A program made the translations under genes and the position numbers. From UBA4093 sp036676455 (GTDB lineage Bacteria; Cyanobacteriota; Sericytochromatia; S15B-MN24; UBA4093), in the NCBI GenBank assembly GCA_036676455.1, contig JAKFCW010000077.1, positions 19,280-83,279 of the forward strand: DNA of 64,000 nt. Direction: 5' to 3'. How positions within the stretch are numbered: the stretch's first letter is position 1; each line of letters begins with the position of its first letter. The notes below the pieces were generated by a model. It was given only the letters and a program-made list of their open reading frames with translations, was not told the DNA's origin and searched no databases. Positions 36,089-44,200 of this stretch are shown here, piece after piece.

Positions 36089-37407
36089 CGGCCTGGCAAC
36101 AAGGTAAGCTGCAAGGCCTCCTGGCGGGGCTGCTCCTCGTCCTGCTGACCCTTCCGGCATGCCAAGCCTCCCGTGTCCCGCAGCCGCCACCCGTCCCCGG
36201 AGCCGGCCGCCAGTTCCCCGGAGCCAAACTGACGCTCTACGGGTTGGCCCCCGAGCTGAGGGAGGAGGACGAGCAGGCGCTGATCGCGACGTTCGAGAAG
36301 GCGACGGGGGCCACGATTGCCGTGATTCCCATGGCGCATCAGCGAGAGGATGCCTACATCGAGCTTCAGCGGATGTCGAAAGCAGGAAAGGTCGATATCC
36401 TGACCCTGGACATCATCTGGCCGGCCGCCTTCGCGGAGCAGCTGGCTGAGCTGGAGCCACCACTAAGAGAGGCGGCCAAGGCCCACTTTCCGGCCTACCT
36501 CGCGAGCGGCATGCATCAAGGGAAGCTCCTGGCGATCCCCCTCTACGCGAGCGTGGGGATGCTTTACTCGCGCGCGGACCTGCTCTCGAAATATGGTTTC
36601 TCGCATCCGCCGGCCACGTGGGAGGAGCTGGAGCGCATGGCTCGGGTCATCCAGGAGGGCGAGCGCCGGAAGGAGCCGGGATTCACCGGCTTCGTCTGGC
36701 CGGGCAGCCCCTACGAGGGGCTCACGTGCTTCGGAGTCGAGCTACAGTATAGCCATGGGGGAAACTGCTTCCTCGATTTTCGGACGGGGAAGCCCAACGT
36801 GACCTCTCCCCGGGCGCAGGCCGCCTTTCGACAGGCCCAAGGCTGGGTAGGGACGATCTCGCCCTCCGACGTGACAAGCTACACGACTCCGGATGCCCTT
36901 TACGTCTTTGATCAAGGGATGGCGGCCTTCATGCGCGGGTGGCCGACCGCCTACGACGTCCTCGCGTCATCGACGTCGCTTGTCCGGGGCAAGGTCTCGA
37001 TGTCCGTGCTCCCCCACGCGGCGGGGCCTTATCCCTCGGCGGGGGCGCTCGGGGGGTGGATGCTGGGCATCTCGAAAGCCACGAAGGAGCCGGAGGTGGC
37101 CAGGCACTTCGTCGCCTACATGACGAGCCCCGCGGTCCAGGCCTGGCGAGCCAAGGAGAGCGGAGCGCCGCCAACCTTGCCGGCCCTTTATCGCGACCAG
37201 GCGATCCTGGCGGCTCAGCCGCATCTCAGGGAGCTGGAACCGATTATCCAAGCGGGGATCGCTCGGCCGAGCAGCGTCGCCGGCCCACGCTACCCGAAGG
37301 TGAGCCAGGTTTACTACCAGGGGCTTTGGGCCATCTTGCGGGGCAGCCCCGTGGAAAGCGTGACGCCCCTGATGCAGCGCGACCTGAGCGGAGTCCTCTC
37401 CCGCTAG
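36085..37407 (+). CDS. Sugar-type extracellular solute-binding lipoprotein coupled to the Cache kinase
   Basis: A 440-residue lipoprotein (signal ending LTLPAC) of binding-protein family 1. Family traits include KLTLYGLAPELREEDEQALIATFEKATG, VDILTLDIIWPAAFAEQ, the hinge segment GKLLAIPLYASVGMLYSRADLL, PPATWEELERMA, FMRGWPTAYDV and a YPSAGALGGWMLGISK strand. These proteins bind sugars or similar solutes in the periplasm. No permease or ATPase accompanies it; instead it overlaps the kinase gene by ATGA. I infer that it is a periplasmic co-receptor for the kinase. It could also feed a transporter encoded elsewhere. Confidence 0.88.
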   Translation: MTAWQQGKLQGLLAGLLLVLLTLPACQASRVPQPPPVPGAGRQFPGAKLTLYGLAPELREEDEQALIATFEKATGATIAVIPMAHQREDAYIELQRMSKAGKVDILTLDIIWPAAFAEQLAELEPPLREAAKAHFPAYLASGMHQGKLLAIPLYASVGMLYSRADLLSKYGFSHPPATWEELERMARVIQEGERRKEPGFTGFVWPGSPYEGLTCFGVELQYSHGGNCFLDFRTGKPNVTSPRAQAAFRQAQGWVGTISPSDVTSYTTPDALYVFDQGMAAFMRGWPTAYDVLASSTSLVRGKVSMSVLPHAAGPYPSAGALGGWMLGISKATKEPEVARHFVAYMTSPAVQAWRAKESGAPPTLPALYRDQAILAAQPHLRELEPIIQAGIARPSSVAGPRYPKVSQVYYQGLWAILRGSPVESVTPLMQRDLSGVLSR

Positions 37408-37448
37408 CCTCGCCTCCTCCCCTCCCAAGGCGAAGGAAACGAAGAAGT

Positions 37449-37479
37449 CCGCCCGGGCAGCCAAGCCCTAGGCGGGCGG
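37449..37479 (+). terminator. Imperfect GC hairpin before the mrp operon
   Basis: CCGCCC (37449-37454) pairs with GGGCGG (37474-37479), with an inner GGGC/GCCC and a bulge. It is without a T-tract and lies between the binding-protein stop and mrpA. Confidence 0.3.
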
Positions 37480-37517
37480 CATGACGTTCAATAAAGGCGG
37501 ACGAGCGGAGGTTTGCC

Positions 37518-39818
37518 GTGGAAGGGTTCTTGTTGACGGGGCTGGTCCTGCCCTGGGTCACGGCACTCTTGCTGGTGTTCTGGCCCCGGAGTCTCGACCG
37601 ATTCTCCCCCTTCATCGCCATCCTGGGGGCCGGCGTCACGGCCCTGAGCGTGAGCGTGGGGCTGAGTCAGTTCCACGCGACCCCGCTGATCCCGCTGGCC
37701 TTTCCCGCGGGGTCATGGGCCCTGGATGGCCTGACGGGCATGTTCATGCTGCTCACGGCCTGGGTTCACCTGCTGGTCACCCTCTTCTCCTGGCGCTACC
37801 TGCCGCATGCCCAGGCTGAGGAGGGATCCGAGCGACGCGATGCGAGTCTCTACGCGCTCGTGCAAGTCTTCGCCGGGTCGATGCTCGCCATGGTCGCGTC
37901 GGGCAACCTGATCCAGCTCTACCTCTTCTGGGAGATGACCAGCATCACGTCGTTCCTGCTGATCGGGTACTGGCATGCGCAGCCGGAGGCCCGCGAGGGC
38001 GCCGTGCGCAGCCTGGTGATGACCACGGCTGGGGCGGTAGCCATGCTGGTGGGGTTCCTGGGGCTGGGGGCGATCGCCGGCACCCTCAGCCTCCCCGAGC
38101 TGCTCGCCAGCCGTCATTCCTGGCAGGCCTCCGCGGCCTTGCCGGTCCTCACGGCCCTGATCCTCATCGGCGCCCTGGCAAAGAGCGCCCAGGTGCCGTT
38201 CTCAGGGTGGTTGCCGGGGGCCATGACGGCACCGACGCCGGTCAGCGCCTTCCTTCACTCGGCCACCCTGATCGCGGCGGGCGTCTACCTGCTGGCGCGC
38301 TTCTTCCCGATGCTGCACATGGCCCCCACCTGGAGTGCCATCCTGGTGCCCGCGGGCGTGATCGGCGGAGTGCTTGCCGGGATCATGGCCTTGCGCCAGA
38401 AGGAGATCAAGGCCCTCTTGGCCTACTCGACCATCAGCCAGTACGCCTTCATCTTCCTCGCCTTCGGCCTGGGAACGGTCGTGGGCGCGCAGGCAGCAGT
38501 CTACGCCTTCTTCGTGCATGCCTTCATCAAGGCAGGCTTGTTCCTGGTCGCAGGAGCCGTCACCTTCCTGACCGACGAGAAACGCTTCGAGGCCCTGGGT
38601 GGCCTGGCGAGCAGCCACCGCGTCCTCGCCATCCTGGCGACCATCCTGGCCTTCTCGCTGGGAGGCTTGCCCATCTTCGGGGGGTTCTACTACAAGGAGG
38701 AATTGCTCCACGCGGCCTACGAGCAGCAGGCCTGGCTCTTGCTCGCATCCCTGCTAGGCGGCGGAATGCTGACCTTCCTGTACATGCTGCGCTTCCTGAC
38801 GGCCATCTTCTGGGGGAGGGCGCAGCGGGGAGGACGGCTCGGGACCGAGGCCAAGCTGCCCTTCTCCATGCTCGCTCCGGTGGGCGTGCTGGCGGGCGGG
38901 GCGATGGTCACCGGCATCTTTCCGAACTGGATGAACGTCTGGGTCCTCAACCCGGCGATGGCAAGCGTCATCCAGGCGCCGGCCGACTTCGCGGTCGGCC
39001 TGGAAGTGGGTGGGGTCTTCCTGCTCAGTCTCGGGGTGCTGGCCCTGGGAGGAGGGATCTGGGCGCTCGGGACCCGCGGACGGATTCCCCGGGGCTGGAT
39101 GGCCCGGCTGCCGAAGCGCTTCAACTTCGGGGGAGCCGCGGGGCTGCGGCTTTACGACGCGCTCTCCGAGCGCTTCCTGGACCTGCACGGAGGCAACCTC
39201 CGCAATTACCTGCGCTGGGAGCTGATGGCCATCCTGGGGCTGATCGTCGTTTGCTGGTGGGGCATGAGCTGGGGACCCGGCCGGAGCGAGGACTTCGACC
39301 TCGCCCTGGCCCTCATGCTGGGAGTCTGCCTCATGGCGGCCCTCGCGACCATCTGGCTGCGCTACCACGTGCTCGCGGTGATCGCGCTGACGATCTCGGG
39401 CTACGCGCTGGCCGTGATCTTCGCGCTGATGGAAGCCCCCGACGTGGCGCTGGCCCAGGTGCTGGTCGAGACGCTGGCGACGTTCTCGATCGTCATGGCC
39501 CTGCGCCAGAGCCGCCAAGTCCATCCCGAAAGGACCAAGATCCTGACCGCAGGCCGCGACGACTGGGGCCGCTGGGCTATCTCCCTCTCGGTGGGCGGGG
39601 CCGTGGGCATGCTGGCCTACGAGATCGGCCGTAGCCAACCCGCCGATTCCGCCGGGGCGCTCTACGCGAGCCAGGGCTACGCCCTCAACGGCATGGCGGA
39701 CCTGGTCACGGCAATCCTGGCCGACTTCCGGGCCCTCGACACGGCCGTGGAGATCCTGGTCTTCGCCTGCGCGGCGTTCGCCGTGATGGGGCTCTTCCCC
39801 CGGAGGCACGATGAATAA
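37518..39818 (+). CDS. mrpA: Na+/H+ antiporter subunit A (Mrp/Mnh type)
   Basis: A 766-residue, about 20-helix protein, the largest subunit of the Mrp antiporter, related to NuoL of complex I. Key ion-path segments are visible: FWEMTSITSFLLIGYWH, AKSAQVPFSGWLPGAMTAPTPVSAFLHSAT (discontinuous-helix region), ALLAYSTISQYAFI and FVHAFIKAGLFLVAGA. The C-terminal part (from about 620, LRYHVLAVIALTISGYALAVIF, EAPDVALAQVLVETL) is the MrpA-specific NuoJ-like segment, followed by a short MrpB-like helix pair. The GTG start follows GCGGAGG. It is the first of seven tightly overlapping genes for a proton-coupled Na+ exporter used in pH and salt control. Confidence 0.96.
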   Translation: MEGFLLTGLVLPWVTALLLVFWPRSLDRFSPFIAILGAGVTALSVSVGLSQFHATPLIPLAFPAGSWALDGLTGMFMLLTAWVHLLVTLFSWRYLPHAQAEEGSERRDASLYALVQVFAGSMLAMVASGNLIQLYLFWEMTSITSFLLIGYWHAQPEAREGAVRSLVMTTAGAVAMLVGFLGLGAIAGTLSLPELLASRHSWQASAALPVLTALILIGALAKSAQVPFSGWLPGAMTAPTPVSAFLHSATLIAAGVYLLARFFPMLHMAPTWSAILVPAGVIGGVLAGIMALRQKEIKALLAYSTISQYAFIFLAFGLGTVVGAQAAVYAFFVHAFIKAGLFLVAGAVTFLTDEKRFEALGGLASSHRVLAILATILAFSLGGLPIFGGFYYKEELLHAAYEQQAWLLLASLLGGGMLTFLYMLRFLTAIFWGRAQRGGRLGTEAKLPFSMLAPVGVLAGGAMVTGIFPNWMNVWVLNPAMASVIQAPADFAVGLEVGGVFLLSLGVLALGGGIWALGTRGRIPRGWMARLPKRFNFGGAAGLRLYDALSERFLDLHGGNLRNYLRWELMAILGLIVVCWWGMSWGPGRSEDFDLALALMLGVCLMAALATIWLRYHVLAVIALTISGYALAVIFALMEAPDVALAQVLVETLATFSIVMALRQSRQVHPERTKILTAGRDDWGRWAISLSVGGAVGMLAYEIGRSQPADSAGALYASQGYALNGMADLVTAILADFRALDTAVEILVFACAAFAVMGLFPRRHDE

Positions 39819-40218
39819 CCTGCTCGTGCGCTTCGTGGCCTGCCTGGTCCTGGCCATCACATGGATCATCGCCTGGCAAGAGATTCTCTACGCCGGCACG
39901 CTGCCTGGCGAGGGCTTCACCGCCTCGGTCCTGATGCTGCTGGGGGTGATCCTCCAGTACGTCGTGCTCGGCTACGAGGAAGCAAGCCGGCGGATTCCCC
40001 CCCGAGTGTTCCGCCTGGGCCTGATCGCCGGCATCGCCCTGCTGCTGGCCTTGCTGAGCCTGCCCATGCTCTTCGGAAAGCCCCTGCTCACGGCCTTCAA
40101 GCTTCCCCTGGGGTTCGACACCCTCTCCAGCACGACGCTTTTCGACATGGCGATCTTCCTGGTGGTCTGCGGGGGCATGCTCGCAGCCTTCACAAACTTG
40201 CGAGAACCTCGGTCATGA
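39811..40218 (+). CDS. mrpB: Na+/H+ antiporter subunit B
   Basis: A 135-residue, four-helix subunit. It begins VRFVACLVLAITWIIAW, keeps the family motif TLPGEGFTASVLMLLGVILQY (PG-GF-AG type), and ends with a TTLFDMAIFLVVCGGMLAA helix. It overlaps mrpA by 8 bp and shares ATGA with mrpC. It belongs to the membrane complex and has no known catalytic motif of its own. Confidence 0.93.
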   Translation: MNNLLVRFVACLVLAITWIIAWQEILYAGTLPGEGFTASVLMLLGVILQYVVLGYEEASRRIPPRVFRLGLIAGIALLLALLSLPMLFGKPLLTAFKLPLGFDTLSSTTLFDMAIFLVVCGGMLAAFTNLREPRS

Positions 40219-40547
40219 GCGTGCTGTACGGCGTGGCCGTCGGGATCCTGGTCGCGGTCGGGATCTACCAGCTCCTCGGCCGCGACCTTCTGCGGATCGC
40301 CTTCGGCATCTACCTGATCTTCAACGGGGCCAACCTCTTCATCATGACCGCCGGAACGGTGCCGGGGCGGCGAGCGCCCTTCGTGCAGCTCGGAGGCCCC
40401 TTCGTGGACCCCCTGGTCCAGGCCATGGTGCTCACGGCGATCGTGATCGGGTTCGGGCTGGCGACCTTCCTCATGATGCTGGCGGCCCGGCTCGCGCAGA
40501 CGCGCGACACGCTGGACGCCGAGCGGATGGACGAGTGGAAACGATGA
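40215..40547 (+). CDS. mrpC: Na+/H+ antiporter subunit C (NuoK-like)
   Basis: A 110-residue, three-helix protein homologous to NuoK. It shows GIYQLLGRDLLRIAFGIYLIFNGANLFIM, DPLVQAMVLTAIVIGFGLATFLM and a charged tail. The start ATG at 40215 overlaps the mrpB stop (ATGA). NuoK-like subunits help form the proton path with the larger antiporter subunits. Confidence 0.95.
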   Translation: MSVLYGVAVGILVAVGIYQLLGRDLLRIAFGIYLIFNGANLFIMTAGTVPGRRAPFVQLGGPFVDPLVQAMVLTAIVIGFGLATFLMMLAARLAQTRDTLDAERMDEWKR

Positions 40548-41983
40548 CGCTGCTGCCATGGCTGCTGCTCACGCCCCTCGCGGGCCTGCTCGCGACCCTG
40601 CTGGCCACGAACCGGCTCACCTGGCAGGCCTGGATCATCTTGGTCATGAGCCTCGGCAGCCTGGGCGCGAGCGCAGGGCTCTACATGGGCGGCGAGACGG
40701 TGGCGATCGTCGCAGGCGGCTGGCCCGTGCCCCTGGGCATCGCCCTGCGCGCCGACATGCTCAGCCGGATCATGCTCGTCCTGACCGGCACGATCTTCAG
40801 CATGGCGGCCGTCTACCACCTCGGCCAGACCCTGCGCGGGGCGACGCCCACCCGCAACACCGTCTATCCCCTCAGCTTCCCGCTGCTCTTGCTGGCGCTC
40901 AACGGGATCTTCCTCACGGGCGACTTCTTCAACTTCTACGTCTTCTTCGAGCTGGTGGCAGTCTCCTCCTACCTGCTGGTCTCGCTAGGCAAGCACGCCC
41001 CCCTGGAGGCCGCCTGGAAGTACTCCGCCCAGAGCGTGCTGGGCTCGATTTGCCTGCTCATCGGGATCGTCAGCCTCTACGGCAAGACTGGCGCCCTGGA
41101 GATGATCGAGGTCTCCCAGCGACTCGGCGAGCCGGCCTACTGGTCGGCGCCGTTCTTCCTGGTGGCCTTCCTGCTCAAGGGAGCGATCTTTCCATTTCAC
41201 TTCTGGCAGCCCGACGCCCACGCGGCGGCCACTACCACCGGCAGCATGCTGCTCGCCGGCCTGCTCATCAAGGTGGGCATCTACGGCTTGCTGAGGTTCT
41301 GGCCCCTCCTCATGGGCGGCGAACTGCTCGACCTCTTCCTCGTGCTCGGCGCGGCATCCCTCATCTTCGGCGCCGTGGCAGCCTGGAATCAGCCCGACGC
41401 CAAGCGCATGCTGGGCTTCTCATCGATAAGCCAGCTTGGCTTCGTGCTCATGGCCATGGGGTGGGGCACGATCGGGGCTCTGGGAGCCGCCATCCTGTAT
41501 CTGATCAGTCATTCGCTCGCCAAGGCGCTGTTATTCATGGCCACCGGGGCCCTCAGCGATCGTGTCGGCAGCACGCGCTTCGCCGAGCTGGCCGGCGCGG
41601 GGCGGCGCACGCCCTTGCTCTCGGCGGCCTACCTCGTCGGGGCGATGTCGCTGATCGGGCTGCCGCCGACGCTGGGGTTCTTCGCCAAGATCGGCCTCCT
41701 GGGAGAAGGCGTGGCTGCCCAGGAATGGAGCTGGGTGGCGCTGGCAGGGCTCGGCAGCCTGATGACGGCCGGCTATTGCCTCAAGGCCTTTCAGCAGCTC
41801 TTCTGGGAGGACGGAGCGCCCCTGACGGAACGCCCGACCCCTCTCATGGTCACCGCCGTGAGCCTGGGCATGACGCTGGTCATGCTGGGGATCTTCGCCG
41901 GCGAACCGATCTGGGGGGCCTGCACAGCCGCCGCACAGGAGCTCTGGCCCCCGGAGCTGCGCCCCCCGGAGTTTCCACAATGA
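40544..41983 (+). CDS. mrpD: Na+/H+ antiporter subunit D (NuoN/M-like)
   Basis: A 479-residue, about 14-helix antiporter-like subunit. Conserved parts include FFNFYVFFELVAVSSYLLVSLG (TM5 Glu region), FLLKGAIFPFHFWQPDAHAAATTTGSMLLAGLLIKVGIYG (Lys and HxP region), KRMLGFSSISQLGFVLMAMG and LISHSLAKALLFMATGAL. The start at 40544 shares ATGA with the mrpC stop; a GTG 9 bp upstream is an alternative. With MrpA it forms the ion-moving core of the complex. Confidence 0.96.
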   Translation: MTLLPWLLLTPLAGLLATLLATNRLTWQAWIILVMSLGSLGASAGLYMGGETVAIVAGGWPVPLGIALRADMLSRIMLVLTGTIFSMAAVYHLGQTLRGATPTRNTVYPLSFPLLLLALNGIFLTGDFFNFYVFFELVAVSSYLLVSLGKHAPLEAAWKYSAQSVLGSICLLIGIVSLYGKTGALEMIEVSQRLGEPAYWSAPFFLVAFLLKGAIFPFHFWQPDAHAAATTTGSMLLAGLLIKVGIYGLLRFWPLLMGGELLDLFLVLGAASLIFGAVAAWNQPDAKRMLGFSSISQLGFVLMAMGWGTIGALGAAILYLISHSLAKALLFMATGALSDRVGSTRFAELAGAGRRTPLLSAAYLVGAMSLIGLPPTLGFFAKIGLLGEGVAAQEWSWVALAGLGSLMTAGYCLKAFQQLFWEDGAPLTERPTPLMVTAVSLGMTLVMLGIFAGEPIWGACTAAAQELWPPELRPPEFPQ

Positions 41984-42483
41984 ACATGGGCTTCGTCTTG
42001 TTCGTCATCCTCGCAGCGGGGGTCTGGTTCGCGCTGGTCGGCCAGATCACCTGGACGGACAGCCTCTACGGGGCCCTCGTGGTCTGGAGCTCCTGGGGGG
42101 TGCTCACGCGCCTCTCGGAGCTGAAGCTGCACCTGCCGCCCCACAGAACCCTGATCTGGCTGAGAGGGGTCGGCGGCTACCTGCTGGGCTACGTCAGCGT
42201 GGACATGGTCCGCTCGACGTTTCGGGTCTTCCGCAAGGTCCTCTCCGCGCAGATCAAGATTGCGCCCGCGATCCTGGCCGTGCCGGTGCCCGGGGCTCCG
42301 CGCTCGGCCCTGATCCTGCTGGCCTACGGCATCGCGCTCACGCCCGGCCAGCAGATCGTGGCCATCGACGAGGCCAATAGCACCCTCTACGTTCACTTCC
42401 TGGACGCCCCGGATCCCGAGGCGGCCCGCGAGGCCGTGCAGGATCTCTACTGCCGCTACCTGAAGGAGGCTACCCAATGGTGA
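41980..42483 (+). CDS. mrpE: Na+/H+ antiporter subunit E
   Basis: A 167-residue subunit: two or three N-terminal helices (FVLFVILAAGVWFALVG onward) and a cytosolic alpha/beta tail with the family pattern ILLAYGIALTPGQQIVAIDEANSTLYVHFLDAP. The start ATG at 41980 shares ATGA with the mrpD stop, and its end overlaps mrpF by 7 bp. MrpE is required for assembly in studied systems. Confidence 0.93.
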   Translation: MNMGFVLFVILAAGVWFALVGQITWTDSLYGALVVWSSWGVLTRLSELKLHLPPHRTLIWLRGVGGYLLGYVSVDMVRSTFRVFRKVLSAQIKIAPAILAVPVPGAPRSALILLAYGIALTPGQQIVAIDEANSTLYVHFLDAPDPEAAREAVQDLYCRYLKEATQW

Positions 42484-42746
42484 CCATGCTGCTCTTGGCC
42501 CTGGTGATCCTGGTCTTGCTGGCGCTGGCGTCCACCTGGCGGATCGTCACGGGGCCGTCGCTGCCCGACCGCTTGCTCGCCGGCGACCTGACGATCGCCC
42601 TGTTGACCTTCATCCTGGCGGTGGCCGCCGTGCTGGGTGGCTCCGAGTACTACCTGGACGCCGCCCTGGTGGCCGCGTTGCTGGCGTTCACGAGCACGAT
42701 CATCCTGGCGAAGTTCATCGCCAGCGGCCACGTGATGGAGGAGTGA
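42477..42746 (+). CDS. mrpF: Na+/H+ antiporter subunit F
   Basis: An 89-residue, three-helix subunit with the family core RIVTGPSLPDRLLAGDLTIALLTF and YLDAALVAALLAFTSTIILAKFI. It overlaps mrpE and mrpG. The small size and three helices are normal. Confidence 0.93.
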   Translation: MVTMLLLALVILVLLALASTWRIVTGPSLPDRLLAGDLTIALLTFILAVAAVLGGSEYYLDAALVAALLAFTSTIILAKFIASGHVMEE

Positions 42747-43069
42747 TGAGCGCGCTGGGCATGTTGGGGGTGCTGGGGCTGTACGCGGGGATCGCCATCT
42801 GCGCGGCGGGCGTGCTGGGGATCTACCGCTTCCCGGATATTTACACGCGGCTGAACTCGCTGGCGAAGGTCACGACCCTGGGGGCCTTGCTGGTGCACCT
42901 CAGCTCGGCGGCCTTGCTGCCGTGGAGCGAAGGCGAGAAGGGGGTGCTGACGGCCTTGGTGCTGCTGCTGACGACGCCGGTCGTGACCCAGGCGATCGCC
43001 CTGACGGCGCACCTTCTCAAGACCTGCAACGTGAACCGCAAGGACGAGCTGCAGCACCCGCCACCTTGA
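42743..43069 (+). CDS. mrpG: Na+/H+ antiporter subunit G
   Basis: A 108-residue, three-helix subunit with the MrpG signature GIYRFPDIYTRLNSLAKVTTLGALLVHL and TTPVVTQAIALTAHLL. The usual HA-G residues appear as TAHLL. It starts at ATGATG overlapping mrpF and completes the mrpABCDEFG order. A weak hairpin (GCCACC/GGTGGC, 43060-43078) overlaps its stop and may end the operon. Confidence 0.93.
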   Translation: MMSALGMLGVLGLYAGIAICAAGVLGIYRFPDIYTRLNSLAKVTTLGALLVHLSSAALLPWSEGEKGVLTALVLLLTTPVVTQAIALTAHLLKTCNVNRKDELQHPPP

Positions 43070-43227
43070 GAGGGTGGCAAGACGCGCGCGCCAGGAATGC
43101 TTGGACATTCCCGCTTTGACTCTCAGCCCCCCCCTCCGCCATGATGGCGCCGAGTCCTCGTCGGCCAGGCTTGCGACCTTGCGTCCGCGATGCGTGCTCG
43201 AGGCTGCACTCGAGGGGAGGGGGGCCG

Positions 43228-44196
43228 ATGGCTGATTCGCGTCGCGTTCCCAAGGCGGCTCCGCGAGCCGTGACGACCCGCCTGGGGCTGGGAGTGCTGA
43301 TCCTTGGCCTGGGGGCAGGCCCATGCGGCCACTCGGCCGTGGAGGCCAAGGCCGTGGCGCCTCCACCCCAGCCGAGCGCCGAGCTTCCGCCACATGCGGG
43401 GGGCAAGCTGGTGCGCGTCCACCTGGTGGCCGAGGACCGGGAGGTCACGATTGCGAACGGCGTCCGGATGCGGGCCTGGACGTACAACGGCAGCATTCCG
43501 GCCCCGACGATCCGTGCTCGGGTCGGCGACACCGTGGAGATCCGCTTCACCAACCGCGGCACCATGGCGCACTCGGTGGACTTCCACGCGGCCCGCGCCG
43601 ACTGGAAGACGGCCTTTCGCAGCATCAACCCGGGCGAGAGCCTGACGTTCACGTTCAAGCCGCGCTACGCAGGCGCCTTCGTGTATCACTGTGGCACGCC
43701 ACCGGTCCTGCTGCACATGGGGGCTGGCATGTACGGAGCGTTGATCGTCGATCCGGCGCAGCCCTTGCCTCCTGCCCGCGAATTCGTCCTGGTGCACAGC
43801 GAGTTCTTCGTGAGCGGAGAGGGGTCCGTCCGGCAGCCCGATTACCAGAAGATGCTGCGCGCCCAGGCCGATTACTCGGCCTTCAACGGCAGGGCGTTCC
43901 GGTACCGGGACGCTCCCTTGCGGGTGAAGCGCGGCGAGCGCGTCCGGATCTACCTGGTCAACGCGGGGCCCCGCCGGCCATGCGCGTTCCACGTCATCGG
44001 GATGCAGCTCGACACGGTCTACCCGGCGGCCCCTCCCGCGGGCGCCCTCCAGGGCGTGCAGACCTACTCCGTCCCGCCGGGCGGAGGGGCCGTCTTCGAG
44101 CTGCTGATGGATCTCCCGGGGCACTTCCCCTTCGTGAACCATGACGTGGGGCACGGCGATCAGGGTGCCTTCGGGCTGATCGAGGTGGAGGGCTGA
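43228..44196 (+). CDS. nirK: Copper-containing nitrite reductase (NirK-like)
   Basis: A 322-residue exported two-cupredoxin enzyme. Domain 1 keeps the whole NirK ligand set with matching spacing: H115 and H120 in AHSVDFH (with catalytic Asp D118 between), H154-C155 in FVYHCG, H163 in LLHMG and M168 in GMYGALIV. Domain 2 has the catalytic His in CAFHVIG (H255) and the last type-2 copper ligand in PFVNH (H305). NirK trimers reduce nitrite to nitric oxide in the periplasm. The loop after CGTPP is shorter than in classic NirK, and the C-terminus GHGDQGAFGLIEVEG ends the fold. The ATG at 43228 follows GGGGAGG. A PAS kinase gene starts 4 bp downstream. A two-domain laccase-like oxidase is the alternative. 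Confidence 0.72.
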   Translation: MADSRRVPKAAPRAVTTRLGLGVLILGLGAGPCGHSAVEAKAVAPPPQPSAELPPHAGGKLVRVHLVAEDREVTIANGVRMRAWTYNGSIPAPTIRARVGDTVEIRFTNRGTMAHSVDFHAARADWKTAFRSINPGESLTFTFKPRYAGAFVYHCGTPPVLLHMGAGMYGALIVDPAQPLPPAREFVLVHSEFFVSGEGSVRQPDYQKMLRAQADYSAFNGRAFRYRDAPLRVKRGERVRIYLVNAGPRRPCAFHVIGMQLDTVYPAAPPAGALQGVQTYSVPPGGGAVFELLMDLPGHFPFVNHDVGHGDQGAFGLIEVEG

Positions 44197-44200
44197 GGTG

